A stretch of DNA of 64,000 nt from Adiantum capillus-veneris (GCA_014529385.2 CM043949.1:113523477-113587476), one strand, 5' to 3'; numbered from the stretch's first letter, positions 12,080 to 23,496 are shown. Translations and numbers: made by a program. The notes: generated by a model not told the origin, from the sequence alone.

Positions 12080-12560
12080 ACAGAAGTAGAATTTGCATGG
12101 TCTGATGAAATTGAAGAGTACTTTTGTAACATTAAAGTCATTTTGTGAGAGCTACCAACACTCATGCCTCCTTGTTGGGAGTACACATTTTTTGTTAGCT
12201 CTAGTGTTGGGAAGGAAACAATTGGTGCAATTTTATTACAACAAGATCCCCACAGTACCAAGATGTGACTCATCTACTTTGCTAGTAGGGTCATGAATGA
12301 TTTGGAGAGAGTCTACACGAAGGAAGAACTCATGATGCTTTCTCTCATGTTTGTGGTGAGGAAGCTTAGATCCTACTTGCTACCAAAACCTTTTGTAATT
12401 CTCACTGCAAAAAAATTGTTCCCTTGGGTGTCATCTCAAATGAGTCTTAGTACTAGGATCTCAAAGTAGATTATGGAGCTACAAGAGTTACAATACTCTT
12501 TCAAGGTAGAAGATAGTGTGCTTGCACAATTGGTAGGGATTCTCACTTATAGGGTTACAT
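12080..12560 (+). pseudogene. RT-linked RNase H of the Tat element, broken
   Basis: Across frames one reads SSVGKETIGAILLQQDPHST, IYFASRVMNDLERVYTKEE and FVVRKLRSYLLPKPFVI. These match the RNase H domain that follows RT in Ty3/gypsy elements and would degrade the RNA strand during cDNA synthesis. Several in-frame stops are present. Confidence 0.75.
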
Positions 12561-12575
12561 GAGAAGGAGATTAAG

Positions 12576-13024
12576 GTGCATCAAGTAAAGACCCTACCAT
12601 TGCCACCACCTAAAAGTATTCCTAATGCTTTTACCTTGTTCTTTGATGGAGATATTCAACGAGCCAAAGGAAAAGTAGGGGGAGGGCTAGTGTTTCTCAA
12701 CCCAAGTGGAGAGGTGGCCATGAAAGAGAAGGTCAATCTACCAGGTTCAACAAGCAAAAATGAAGCAGAGTATGACATACTGTTTCATGGTTTGAAGATG
12801 TGCAACAACCAAGGTATATAGCGTCTCATGGTAAAAGGGGATGCACTTCTCCTGTGAGGAATATTTTAGGCATTTGGGCATGCAAGAATGAAAGACTAAG
12901 AACAACATTTCATGCCATTTGTAGGTTGTTTAGTCATTTTGAAGAAGTTCAACTATGTCATATTCTTAGGAAACAAAATGAAGATGCCGATTTACTTGCA
13001 CAACAAGCAACTACATGTGTTTAG
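12576..13024 (+). pseudogene. Second RNase H-like domain (Tat-type), broken
   Basis: The frame at 12576-12821 reads TLFFDGDIQRAKGKVGGGLV and later NEAEYDILFHGLKM. This is the FDG...GxGG...NEAEY..L pattern of the archaeal-type RNase H found in plant Tat elements. The second half lies in the frame at 12800-13024 (LFSHFEEVQLCHILRKQNED, then DLLAQQATTCV). Its presence next to a separate RT-linked RNase H supports the lineage assignment. Confidence 0.7.
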
Positions 13025-13159
13025 AAATAAGTGCAGGTCATCATGGTGGCAGCAATTGCCAAGAAACCAAGATACAAGGGATTAATGTCATTGTCTCCCA
13101 TTATTGGCAGCATTTTGGACGGCAGGTTTCCACAAGACTTCACAAAAGCTTAGAAGAGG

Positions 13160-13921
13160 AGACTCATGAAGAAGAAAAGTGTCTATCTCTTCCTAGAAGG
13201 CTCCCTCTATCTCTTCCTAGAAGGCTCCCTCTATCTCTTCCTAGAAGGCTCCCTCTATCAAAAAGGGAAGGATCAAGTGTACAGAAGAGTACCAACTATC
13301 GAGGAAATTCCAGCCATTCTAAAAGATTTACATGAAGAGGCATGTGGTGGTCATTTTGCCCAAGAGTTAAATGTGAAGAAGATTTTTCTTGCGGGGTATG
13401 TTTGGCCAAGTCTGCATGTGGATGTTCAACATTGGTGTAAAACTTGTCACAATTGTCAAGCAAATGGGAATAGAGGATTGGTACATGGTCCAAGTCAAAT
13501 TGTGCTTGCAAATGGACCCTTTGAAAAGTGGGGGCATGATGCTATGGGTCCTCTGTCTAGAACAAAAAGGGTAAACTCTACATTCTAGTAGTTGTAGATT
13601 ACATGACTAGGTGGGTAGAGGCTCAAAGTGTGGCAAGAGTCAATGGGAAAATAGTGAGCAGGTTTGTCTACACAAATATTTGTTGTAGATTTGGCACATC
13701 TTTGGAGATTGTTTCTGACAATGGTCCAGCATTGAGAAAGGGTTTACTCACAGAAGTTTGTGAAGAACTTCACATTCTACATCGTCATAGGACACCCTAC
13801 TACCTACAATCAAATGGTCTACTAGAGAAGGCTAATGGTGTCATTGTAGACATCATCAGAAAGATGGTGCAAAACAAGACAAAGTTATGGGATGACTTCT
13901 TGGATGGTGCCTTGTGGGCAT
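13160..13921 (+). pseudogene. Ty3/gypsy integrase, truncated by insertion
   Basis: The first frame (13166-13588) reads YRRVPTIEEIPAILKDLHEE, then GGHFAQE and WCKTCHNCQ, an HHCC zinc-binding region. The catalytic core continues after a stop: VDYMTRWVEA, EIVSDNGPA and SNGLLEKANG supply candidate D, D and E residues. The coding match ends in GALWAL at 13921 where a minus-strand LTR begins. A 24-bp unit encoding LFLEGSLY is repeated three times at about 13186-13258. Confidence 0.85.
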
Positions 13922-14149
13922 TGATGGAAAGGGGGAAGGGGAAACACACCCATCACACACACAATGTTTGCCTCTCTATAGCCCGGGGATTCCGCTATAC
14001 CCCTATCCACACACAATCATACACACACACACACACTTTTCTCAAACAAACTTGCAATTACATCCAAATCAATGTGCACAAACTTATGTGGATCACAATC
14101 TAGCATACACTCAGAAACACATCAATTTCTTATTTCCTTGCACACAATC

Positions 14150-14241
<92 letters not shown>

Positions 14242-14851
14242 ACATCACACCATCGAAGGGGCACACCTGCCTACACACACCTAGAAACACCGTGCAATAG
14301 ATCAGAAGAGAAGAAAGGGGAGGGGGAACAACACCAAAAGTAGAACAATTAGAGCTTTCTTGTTCTTCAATTGATGGGATATGGTGGAGCATACAACAAC
14401 CAAAACTCCCCCCTTCCCTGTTCTATCTGCATCCTCCAAACACAACAGAGCATGAAAACTTAAAATTCCCCTAATTAGTACAAAATTTGCATATGTGCGT
14501 GAGATGCAAAAATACTCAAAATGCCCTTTTCCTTGTTCCATGCTACACCGTTTTTACAAAAAACAAAAAATCTTGCAAAAAACTTACACACTATGACTTT
14601 TCAGACTTCTCCCTCATGAAGTCTCTCACACACTTTCCTTTTTACCACTGACCACATGTCTTCCTCTACCCAAGTTGCCTTGCATGTCCTAAGAGCCTTT
14701 TCACATGTAAAAACCTTTTCTTCAAGCATTAAATCTCTACACTTAGGCCTTCATAACCACATAAAACATAAACTTCCTAGATCTCCTTCCTTGTAATGGG
14801 CCTTCATATTTGCTTTATCACCCATGCATGCACCTGTAAGCATACATATCA
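13922..14851 (-). repeat. 3' LTR of the minus-strand element
   Basis: In plus coordinates it starts TGATGGAAAGG and ends CATATCA, giving TGAT/ATCA ends. It aligns along its length with 22586-23487 (shared blocks include CACATCACACCATCG and GATGGAAAGGGGGAAGGGG). The main length difference is a long CT run. Confidence 0.8.
14152..14237. repeat. (CT)n microsatellite
   Basis: About 86 bp of CT inside the 3' LTR. The other LTR has a short CT run followed by a GT run here, so the tract expanded or changed after insertion. Confidence 0.95.
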
Positions 14852-15370
14852 CTGTCTGCGCCCTCTACTAGGGTTGACAGACTTTGGTTGCACTATCATT
14901 GCCCAACCCCACATTGAACATCTATGTTCAAACAAAATAAGTCTTTATTAATCTACAAACTGTAAACACTCAAAAACACTATGAGAACACACAAAAAACC
15001 ATATATATAGTCTTATTCCTGGTTATTGTTGTGTCAACCATCAAGTAAGTTTTCCAACCCTCTGCATCATAGCAAAGCCTCTGCCTAGATCAAAGACATA
15101 ACCCTTACTGCAACCATTCATTTGGAGTAGCCTCCTATAGAACTACACCCATGCACATAACCAATGGTGTATATAAAATGCACACATCACTCCTTCACCA
15201 CCCCATGCATCCACAAGCATCCAATCCTCTTCAAAATTGAGCACGATCATGCTCACCATCTTGTTCAACATATGAATCATCCATATCCTCACCCACCTCG
15301 AACCTATCTGGCATACCTTCCCAACCATATAAGATGGAAATCTCCTCCAAGAACTCCTGTACCTATTGAA
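14852..15370 (-). other. Internal region of the minus-strand element, 3' portion
   Basis: Sequence between the 3' LTR and the copia insertion. A minus-strand reading gives an acidic stretch (VQEFLEEISILYGWEGMPD and EVGEDMDDSYVEQDGEHD) with no domain I can name. The copia element was inserted at 15370, so this was continuous with 20716 before that event. Confidence 0.5.
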
Positions 15371-15573
15371 TGTTGGGGTGGTAAAGCCCAATGTGCCGCA
15401 CCTAAGTGTTGGGAGGTCGGAGACTACCGGAAACTAACACTAACCATTCATTCTACATAAAAGAATAAGGACTTATAACCCTAACACTATTGTGTTTGGA
15501 GTCCACCCAAACATGTGTCTCCTCTCTTCTCCATTGTGCACACATACACACATGCTCTTGCACGCTCACTTCA
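15371..15573 (+). repeat. 5' LTR of the copia element
   Basis: Starts TGTTGGGGTGG and ends ACTTCA. It matches 20507-20710 with scattered substitutions, in keeping with moderate age. It is preceded by the TTGAA target duplication. Confidence 0.95.
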
Positions 15574-15575
15574 AC

Positions 15576-15587
15576 TGGTATCAGAGC
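15576..15587 (+). promoter_or_regulatory. Primer binding site (initiator Met tRNA)
   Basis: TGGTATCAGAGC two bases after the LTR end is the standard plant copia PBS, complementary to the 3' end of initiator methionine tRNA. It primes minus-strand synthesis. Confidence 0.95.
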
Positions 15588-16624
15588 TCAGGGATTGGGA
15601 GCACCATTGGAGCTCAACTGGGAGGTGAACGGAGAAGCAACAAAAACTGCTGTACATTTTTGCAGATCTATTTTGGCCTACCAAAATGTCTTCATTCAAG
15701 ATGATTCCCCGAAATCTTGACCGGTTTTTTGTCCTCTTCAACTTTGCAGAAGAAAGTTTTCTCAAAATCTTCACTAATTTTGAGATACGTCACTCAGACT
15801 GCCTGTAGGTCGTGAAGTAGAAGCTGCAGATTTTTATAGATTTGTTTTGATATATAAAAACAGCTTATTTCATGTCCATTTTCGTGATTACCGACCTTTT
15901 TTGCGTGGTTTACAACTTTGCAGAAGAAAGTTTTTGCAAATTTTTCACAATTTGAGACATATTCAGTTCAGACAGCAGGGTGGTCTACCTTCATCGATTC
16001 TTCTATGTACAGGTTTTCATTGCAGACTCTTTTTGCAATCTCTGTCACATACATATTTGATGTAAGGTCTTGAGAGTCTGTTAAATCAGAAAAACCGTCC
16101 TAGCGGTTACAAAGAAGGGTCTCTATGGTTGATGTAAGAACTTATGCGTTTTATGTATTGTGATGGAAATATGCAAAGCCTATTGTTAAGAGTCATGGTA
16201 AGGTTTTGTTGAGCTAGGGGATTCTCAAATGTGGAGATCCTTTCGGTGATACAGGTTTTGGAGCGAGCCCCCAACATCCCCATAGTTTGATCATCAACAA
16301 AGGATGTATGTTTATGCGGTTAGTGCAGTATTGGTGTGCATCTGCTGACTCGCCATTGTTGGCATTGCTGTCATCTTTATGCGTATGTGTTTGACAGTGT
16401 TCAGTTGGTCAGAGACACTCTTCTAGTGTTGGAGACATTGATAGTGATAGTTCTTTGAGATTCTATCTTGCCATTTTAGCCACTTTGATCAGCGTTTCAG
16501 TCATTGTACACATTTGTTTTAGGTTCAAAAGTCAGTTTTGGAGGGGAGACTCTGCCAAAATTTTCAAGTTTTCTATCATCTTCTTTAGTGCAAGGGATCT
16601 ATTACTTTTTTTCCTTGTCAAGTG
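15588..16624 (+). other. Leader of the copia element
   Basis: About 1 kb between PBS and gag with no coding domain. A 30-bp stretch at 16209-16238 recurs with two mismatches at 29514-29543 in another element. Confidence 0.6.
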
Positions 16625-17545
16625 ATGGCTTCATCATCAGAGAAATCTTTGTTCAACATTGAGAAGTTAGATGTCACTAACTTCCCATTTTGGAAGGAAC
16701 AAATTTACAATGTCTTAGTACAGAAGAAGCAGATCCAACCGATAAAGATGAAAGGGATAAAGCCTGAGGATATGGATGAGTATGATTGGCAGGAGTTGGA
16801 TGAGCTAGACAGGTCCACCATCATGCTGACTTTGTCAAAGAATGTGTACTTCAACATGAACATGGAAAAGACTAGTTATGAGCTGTGGAAGAAGTTATGT
16901 GATCTGTATGAGAAGCAAAGTGCAGCATCACAGGTTTATTGGCTGAAAAAGTTAGTTTATTTGAAGATGGATGAGGGCACACCAATGTGCAACCATCTCA
17001 ATGAGTTCAACACAATTTTCAGTCAGCTTTCTCCGTAGGGAGTCAATTTCGACAATTCGGTCAAAGCAATGTTCTTGCTAGTTACGTTTCCAAAAAGTTG
17101 GAATACTTTTTGCACAGCCATAGGTAACTCAGGACTTCCTGATGGTTTAACATGTGCTGATGTTGAGGGCAGTTTGCTTACTGAAGAGGTTAGCAGGAAG
17201 AATCTTGATACTTCTAGTGGTACTAGCAATGCTCTCATTGTTCGGGGTTGATCACAAGAAAAGGGCAAGTAGAATCAAAGAGGAAAATCCCTTAGCAAAT
17301 CACGTGACCGAAAAGACATTGAGTGTTATCATTGTCACAAAAAGGGTCATATGAAGAAAGACTATCAAAAGTGGAAACAAGAGGAAGGTAAAGACAAGAA
17401 GCAGGAAGAAGGCAAGACTAAAGAAAATAGTATAAAGATTGAAGAGATCAACAATATTTTTGTTGAAGATTCTGATGGAGACATTTATCTCACATCTTCC
17501 ATGGATTCAACATTTTTGGTTGCCGCTGATGACTATGCTTTATAG
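16625..17545 (+). pseudogene. Copia gag, frameshifted
   Basis: The ATG at 16625 follows the leader and starts MASSSEKSLFNIEKLDVTNF, then FPFWKEQIYNVL, a typical copia gag N-terminus. The frame closes at 17038, continues in other frames (FLLVTFPKSWNTF) and reaches a zinc knuckle near 17318-17362: CYHCHKKGHMKKDY. The fourth ligand is Tyr instead of Cys. The last segment is Lys/Glu-rich. Gag would bind RNA; with two frame breaks and a damaged knuckle it is inactive. Confidence 0.85.
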
Positions 17546-18633
17546 GATTGGGTTATGACTCAGGTGCATCGTTTCATGTGACTCCTCATAGAGAGTGTTT
17601 CAGTACATATGATACATCCCGTAAAGGTCGTGTTCGTCTTGGCAATGATTTTGCTTGCGACATAGTTGGTGTCGGTAATGTGCAGCTGAAATTTCAGAAT
17701 GGTTCTTCATTCATCCTCAATAATGTGAGACATGTGCGGAAGCTTACCAAAAGCTTGATTAGTACAGGAAAATTGGATGATGCAGGATATTACTGCACAT
17801 CTGGTGATAGTTCGTGGAAGATCACCAAAGGTTCTTTAGTGGTAGCACATGGTTCAAAGTCTGGGACTTTGTACATGCTACATGTATCCAATGTTAAAAA
17901 CCGTGTAATTTGTGTAACCGAGCAGCCAAGTGTTTCTTTGTGGCATCGCCGGGGGTTAGGAAATATGTCTCAAAAGGGAATGAAAATCTTGTCTCGTTTT
18001 GGTTATGTGCCTAGCTTCAATTTCTCAGACTTTTCAGTTTGTGAGCATTGTCTTTATGGTAAACAAACACAATCACCACACAAAAGGGGAAGCACTCGGA
18101 AAAGTGAGGCATTAGAGTTAGTGCATAATGATGGGTGTGGACCTATGCCTAAGTATCCGTGGGAGGTTCATTGTACTTTGTTACATTCATTGATGACTTC
18201 TCAAGGAAAGTGTGGGTCTATCCTCTTAGGAAGAAGAATGAAGTTCTTTCAAATTCAGAATTCTGTGGCATTAGTGGAGAATCATTCTGGCAAGAAAGTC
18301 AAGTGCTTAAGGTCAGACAATGGTGGTGAGTATGTAACTAAAGCCTTTCAAAAATTTTGTGATTCCAAAGGCATAAAAAGAGAGTTGACTGCTCCATATA
18401 ACCCTCCACAAAATGGTGTTGCTGAGAGGATGAAACGTACCATACAAGAGAAGTTATGTAGCATGTTGTCTAATGCAGAGTTGTCTAATGTAGAATTGCC
18501 TAATGGATTTTGGACGGAAGCGTTAGCAACCGCTGTCCATCTTATTAATAGATCTCCTAACAAGGCTTTAGATGAGAAGGGACCTGAATTATGGCAATCC
18601 TGGCGAGATGGGATTTCGGTTATAAGATCCTAA
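17546..18633 (+). pseudogene. Copia protease and integrase, 361-codon open frame
   Basis: The longest ORF of the window. It begins in the protease with YDSGASFHVTPH (DSGAS intact). The GAG-pre-integrase motif reads LWHRRGLGNMSQKGM, with an extra residue and Asn for His, and CEHCLYGKQT completes the zinc-binding region. The integrase core has LVHNDGCGPMPK, CLRSDNGGEY and APYNPPQNGVAERMKRT, so the SDNGGEY Asp and GVAER Glu are present. The part around YF.TFIDDYSR is frameshifted. At about 18590 the frame jumps from ELW to a region that should lie further downstream, so roughly 200 bp is missing. Confidence 0.9.
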
Positions 18634-19613
18634 AGCTAAAAAGATAGTTCGAAGTAATGACGTATACTTCAATGAAGAAAAGATGAATAAGAAGCTTGTG
18701 CATACAATGGAGGTCAAAAGAGTTATCTTCCAAGAAGATGGAATTGTCCACAATAGGGCTGAAGTGCCTAATGTCAGACAAGAAGTACAGAATCCTCCTG
18801 CAGTACAAGATGTTGCTAAGGGACAACCGGCCAAGCAGCTATTAGAAGGTCTACAAGAGTTTCAAGGCCTCCTGATAGATTTGCTCCCTCACTCGACTAC
18901 ATCATTTTGATAGATTGCGAAGAGCCTTCCTGCTATAAGGAGGCCATGTCGATGGATGACAAGGCAAAGTGGGAGAAAGCTATGCAATCAAAAATGGACT
19001 CGTTGCATAAGAATCAAACTTGGAAGTTGATTCGGTTTCCTAAAGGTAAAAAGTCATTACCATAAAAATGGGTGTACAAGCAAAAAATTACACCTCATGA
19101 TAATAAACCCAAGTACAAGGCACGACTTGTTGCTAAAGGATTTAAGCAGCTGCAGGGTATTGACTTTGATGAGATCTTTTCTCTGGTTGTCAAGATGACT
19201 ACATGCGGTGTGTACTTGTGTTGGTTGCTAAAGACAACATGGAACTTGACCAGATGGATGTCAAGACGACGTTCTTGCCTGGTGATCTTCAAGAAGAAGT
19301 TTATATGAAGCAACCAGAAGGTTTTGTTGAGAAGGGCAATGAAGACTTGGTGTGTTAGTTAGAAAAGACTCTTTACGGTCTAAAACAGTCATCAAGGGAG
19401 TGATATCGTAAATTCTACTTGTTCATGCTCTCTCAAGGCTACAAACGTAGCGATATGGACCATTGCCTCTACACTAAGCGAGCTAAAGATGGTAGTTTGC
19501 TAATTTTGGTCCTTTACGTGGATGATATGTTAATTGCCAAGATATGCAGGGATGAGATTTCAGCCTTGAAGTCAGAGTTACATGCAAACTTTGAAATGAA
19601 AGACATGGGTTAA
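18634..19613 (+). pseudogene. Copia reverse transcriptase, broken
   Basis: DPKAKKIVRSNDVYFNEEKM lies at 18630-18685 in a different frame from the preceding ORF. RT proper follows: WVYKQKITPHDNKPKYKARL, VAKGFKQLQGIDFDEIFS, GLKQSSRE-like and LILVLYVDDMLIAK at about 19500-19545. The YVDD catalytic box is intact, but stops and frameshifts at about 19063, 19200-19300, 19360 and 19405 prevent translation. Confidence 0.85.
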
Positions 19614-20419
19614 GCAAGCCATATCCATGGCATGTGCATTAAGCAAGATAGATGCAAGAAATTGGTTTATTTGTCTCAATCGTTTCACTATGGAGAAGGG
19701 GAAGGCATTGAGTACTCCATTGCCTCCATATGTGAAACTTTCTAAAAATGTTGCCCTAAGTCTGAAGAGGAAAAGGCTGAAATGGCACAAGTGCCTTATT
19801 CATCTGCAGTTGGGAGTTTGATGTATGCTTTTTCAGTGGGAGTTGTTAGCAGATATATGTCAAATCTAGGCAAGAAACACTAGGAGGAATTGAAAGGGGT
19901 TATGCAATATTTGAATGGTACAAAAGACATGTGCATTGGCTTTGGAAGAAAGGAAGCATGTGTAATGGGTTACACGGATGCAGATTATGCAGGAGACTTG
20001 GACAAGAGAAGACCCACTTCATGCTATGATTTTGAACTCGATGGAGGTGCAATTTCATGTCAATCTCATTTGCAAGATTGTGTTATCTTGTCTACTACAG
20101 AGGCTGAATATGTTGCAGCTTCAGAAGCTTGCAAGGAAGCTATATGGCTTGATCGGCTAGTGGGAGACTTGGAATCAATGTTGAGATGCCCGTGTTACAT
20201 TGTGATAGCCAAAGTGCTATACAATTGGCAAAGAATCTAGTGTTTCATGCAAAGATAAATCATGTGGATGTGAAGTATCACTTCATTCGTGAGGTACTTG
20301 AGGACAAACGATTGCAGCTTGCCAAGATTCACACCACTGAGAATCCTACTGATTTGATCACAAAGGGCTTACCTTCAGAGAGGTTTGCACATTGTCCAGC
20401 ACTCATGGGCATTAGGTAG
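19614..20419 (+). pseudogene. Copia RNase H and C-terminus, broken
   Basis: MQYLNGTKDMCIGFG, YTDADYAGDLDKRRPTS, ILSTTEAEYVAASEACKEAI and LHCDSQSAIQLAKN are the standard blocks of copia RNase H, supplying D, E and D catalytic residues. The last segment (HVDVKYHFIREVLEDK, NPTDLITKGLP) ends at 20419, a short distance before the purine tract and 3' LTR. One frameshift near 20170 separates the halves. Confidence 0.9.
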
Positions 20420-20506
20420 ATGATCATGGTCGTTGTCTACCTGTATTGTATGTATATATACATTGTCACCCCACCTTAAAGGCACATTGTCCTTTAAGTG
20501 GGAGGT

Positions 20507-20710
20507 AGTTGGGGTGGTAGATCCCAATGTGCCACGCCTAAGTGTTGGGTGGCCGGAGTCTATCGAGAACTAACACTGACCATTCATTCTACATAAACGA
20601 ATAAGGACTTATAACCCTAACACTATTGTGTTTGGAGTCCACCCAAACATGTGTCTCATCTCTTCTCCATTGTTGCACATACACACACACTCTCTTGCAT
20701 GCCAACTTCA
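20507..20710 (+). repeat. 3' LTR of the copia element
   Basis: Matches the 5' LTR. The first base is A instead of T, so the canonical TG start is lost. The purine tract AAGTGGGAGG precedes it, and TTGAA follows at 20711-20715. Confidence 0.95.
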
Positions 20711-20715
20711 TTGAA

Positions 20716-22566
20716 TAGCCCACTGCATAGCTGTATCCACAAGCATACTCATCACCTGTGAGGCACATACCCCTTTTATAAGCTTTTCCATGGCCATAGT
20801 CTATGGCTCTTCACTTGGCACAATCGAAAACACCTGCTCTTCAATCAAAGGCTTCTCTACCTACATCAGCTTCATCTTCTCTTCCATACCTGTAGCAACC
20901 TCAAGCACCTTCTCTTCAGGACCATCCAAGAAAGTAGAGCCATACGGATCCACTAACTCCCCTTATACGTCATCTTCACAAATGAATTCTTCTAATGCAT
21001 GCTCTATTGCCATATTTTTTGACAAAAAAGAAGGAAGCTCACCCCATACCATTTCATCCTGGAGCATAGCATCAATAGACTCCTCCTCCTTGTAGGAGGG
21101 GCATACCCACTTTGTTCAGATTGGCATCACCATCTGTCTCTGCCAATCTTGAACATGGATCCACTTCATCTTCATCACAAGGTAGATTGGTCACCTCAGC
21201 AGCACTCTTCTTGAAAAATCCTCGTACCTGTTGCACCATATAGCATACTCTATGTCTACCCTTAGGATCATAGCCACCAGGAGGGTACCACACACCACTT
21301 TTACTTGCATATCCTCTTTCACAAACTTTGGCTCTTCAATTTGGTCTTCATTTACATTTCCAATTGACATGCCTTCATACACATAGTCAAGAATCTTTAC
21401 TCTTACCGGCTTGACCTCATCGGAATCAATTTTCTCCCCATAGGACATGAAGTCTTCATACATGCTTTCCTCTTTGCTAGTCTCCTAAAACTCAAAGCTT
21501 GTATCATCATCATCCTTGCCATAGGTTGACTCTGTGTCTGCATCTTCATCCTCTTTCTACTCCCAGAAAAAGTTGGCCACCGCCTTGTCTTTGCATACAC
21601 TCTTTGTCCACTTTTGAGCTTTTGTTATCGATAACCGAACTGCAATCTACTACTTTTTCATGCAAAATCTCAGTAAGAACATGCTCCTTTACCTCTTTAT
21701 GCTACTCTAGAAACCCGACATTTGCTAGCTCTTTAGCACACCGACTCTCTTTGAGAGGGGGCTTATCCTCGTTGACAAGCTCATCCACCACTGGCACAGG
21801 AACATCATAAACTGGAAACCTCTAAGGAACATAAGCAACCATAGGCCTTACCTCAACAGGCTTCACACACTTCAAACAATTGGAACCTCCTTCAGTTGAA
21901 CCATAGGAAACTTTGCAATCATCACAACAGGCACATAATTAATAGGCTTCAGCAAGCCCAACTCCAGCTTCCGCTTCACTTTTTGCCCTTCACTTTGTCC
22001 AAATAGACCATATCTTCATAGGTATCGGCTCCACACTCCACCTTGTCCTTCATCTGTTGATGCAAGCACTCAAGAAACTTTGACACCTTCAAGTCAGGTT
22101 GCCTTTGACCCTAGTAGAAACCTCCAATTGCCTCCAACATGCTTCAAATTTCTCAAGAAAAATGGAAAAGTCTTTACTTACATCCTGGTGTACCTCCTTC
22201 AATTTAGCTCCGGCTTCTTCAAGAGAGACCGTTTGCCAAAATTGCTTCAGAAATTGCATTTGTAGCTCTTGTCATGAACTTCAATCACCATCACCTAGAC
22301 CATTGAACCATGTCTTTGCTCGTCCTTGCAGGAATAACGATACCATCTGCAGCTTCTCCGCATCTATCAATCTATGCATCGACATCATCCACAATTCAAG
22401 ATCTGTTGCCCAATCCTCTTGAATTCCTTTACCTGTGAAAATGGGGCCAATGCTTGGCTTCACCATCTCGATCAATTCCCAATTGCACTCTTTACTTTGA
22501 CCATTTTCCAATTGTTTGGCAGCTTCAAACTCTGCTTTTAGCTTCTAACTAGGAGCATCAGTATAC
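20716..22566 (-). pseudogene. Gag and internal region of the minus-strand LTR element
   Basis: Reading leftward from the PBS, the ORF at 22511-22281 gives DLELWMMSMHRLIDAEKLQM and VSLFLQGRAKTWFNGLGDGD, a retrotransposon gag core. It continues across frameshifts with MQFLKQFWQTVSLEEAGAKL and FLEKFEACWRQLEVSTR. Further left are acidic and basic low-complexity frames (21600-21191, MYEDFMSYGEKIDSDEVKP) ending in VWYPPGGYDPKGRHRVCYM. No polymerase domain is seen. Gag is the only protein I can assign. Confidence 0.65.
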
Positions 22567-22584
22567 TCCTCCGTGGGGGCGCCA
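22567..22584 (-). promoter_or_regulatory. Primer binding site of the minus-strand element
   Basis: On the minus strand TGGCGCCCCCACGGAGGA begins one base after the LTR end. It differs by only two changes from the PBS at 8670-8687. This fixes the orientation of the element. Confidence 0.8.
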
Positions 22585-22585
22585 C

Positions 22586-22679
22586 TGATGGAAAGGGGGA
22601 AGGGGGAACACACCCAGCGCACACAATGTTTGCCTCCCTATAGCCCAAGGATTCTGTTGCACCCCTATCCACACAGAAT

Positions 22680-22712
<33 letters not shown>

Positions 22713-22828
22713 TTTTCTCAAACGAACTTGCAACTACACCCAACTCAATGCGCACACACTCATGCGGATCACAATCTACCATACACCCATAAACACATCA
22801 ATTTATTGATTCCCTTGCACACAATCAC

Positions 22829-22876
<48 letters not shown>

Positions 22877-23487
22877 ACATCACACCATCGGGGGGGCACA
22901 CCTGCCTACACACACCCGAAAACACCGTGCAACAAAGAAAAAGAGAAGAAAGGGAAGGGGAAACAACACCGAAAGCAATACAATCAGAGCTTCTTCTTCT
23001 TCAATTGATGGGCTATGGTGGAGCATACAACAACCAAAGCTCTCCCCTTCTATGTTCTATCTGCAGTCCCCAAACACAACAAAGCACGAAAACTGAAATA
23101 TCTCATAATTGGTGTAGAATTTATCTATGTGTGTGAGACGCAAAAAACTAAAAACACCGTTTTGCTTTCCTACTATGCACTGTTTTTACCAAAAAACAAT
23201 TTTGCAAAAAATTTTCAGACTATGACTTTTCAGCCTCCCTCATGTAGAGGTGTGGAGTCTCTTACACACTTTTCTTTTTACCACTGACCACATGTCTTCC
23301 TCTACCCAAGTTGCCTTGCATGTCCTAAGAGCCTTTTCACATGTAAAAACCTTTTCGTCAAGCATGAAATCTCTACACTTAGGCCTTCATAACCACATAA
23401 AACATACACTTCCGAGATCTCCCTGCTTGTAATGGGCCTTTGTATTTGCTTTACCACCCATGCCTACACCTGTAAGCATATACATCA
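22586..23487 (-). repeat. 5' LTR of the minus-strand element
   Basis: Plus-strand ends are TGATGG and ACATCA. It is homologous to 13922-14851 and contains CA and GT microsatellites at 22682-22710 and 22829-22876. Similarity to the other LTR continues for nine more bases (CTGTCTGCG to 23496), so the exact edge is uncertain. Confidence 0.8.
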
Positions 23488-23496
23488 CTGTCTGCG

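Larger units (their letters stand above)
5866..13921 (+). mobile_element. Tat-type Ty3/gypsy element, 5' part, 3' end lost
   Basis: A 2.8 kb LTR, a PBS and an internal region with gag, protease, RT, RNase H, a second RNase H-like domain and integrase follow in order. The second RNase H-like domain and the DGGA protease motif are typical of the plant Tat lineage. The element stops abruptly in the integrase at 13921, where a minus-strand LTR element begins. The missing 3' part and 3' LTR are not found on the far side of that insertion, so a rearrangement is likely. All coding domains are broken. Confidence 0.85.
15371..20710 (+). mobile_element. Ty1/copia retrotransposon with both LTRs and TSD
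   Basis: LTRs of 203 and 204 bp (15371-15573, 20507-20710) flank a copia internal region in the order gag, protease, integrase, RT, RNase H. A PBS for initiator Met tRNA follows the 5' LTR and a purine tract precedes the 3' LTR. The flanking 5-bp TTGAA repeats (15366-15370 and 20711-20715) show a clean insertion. Frameshifts, stops and an internal deletion make it non-functional. It lies inside the minus-strand gag-only element, so it is younger than that insertion. Confidence 0.95.
13922..23487 (-). mobile_element. Minus-strand LTR retrotransposon, gag only, carrying a copia insertion
   Basis: Two related LTRs (13922-14851 and 22586-23487) flank about 2.4 kb of internal sequence once the copia insertion at 15371-20710 is removed. 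A PBS of the same type as the Tat element adjoins the right LTR, so the element reads right to left. Only a gag domain is recognisable; no protease, RT or integrase is found, so it looks non-autonomous or internally deleted. It cuts the integrase of the Tat element. I could not find a target-site duplication. Confidence 0.75.

Noticed and set aside
15576-15587. tRNA gene
   Set aside because: Only the 12-18 bases of a primer binding site are present; no cloverleaf can be formed. The same is true at 8670, 22567, 30273 and 57750.
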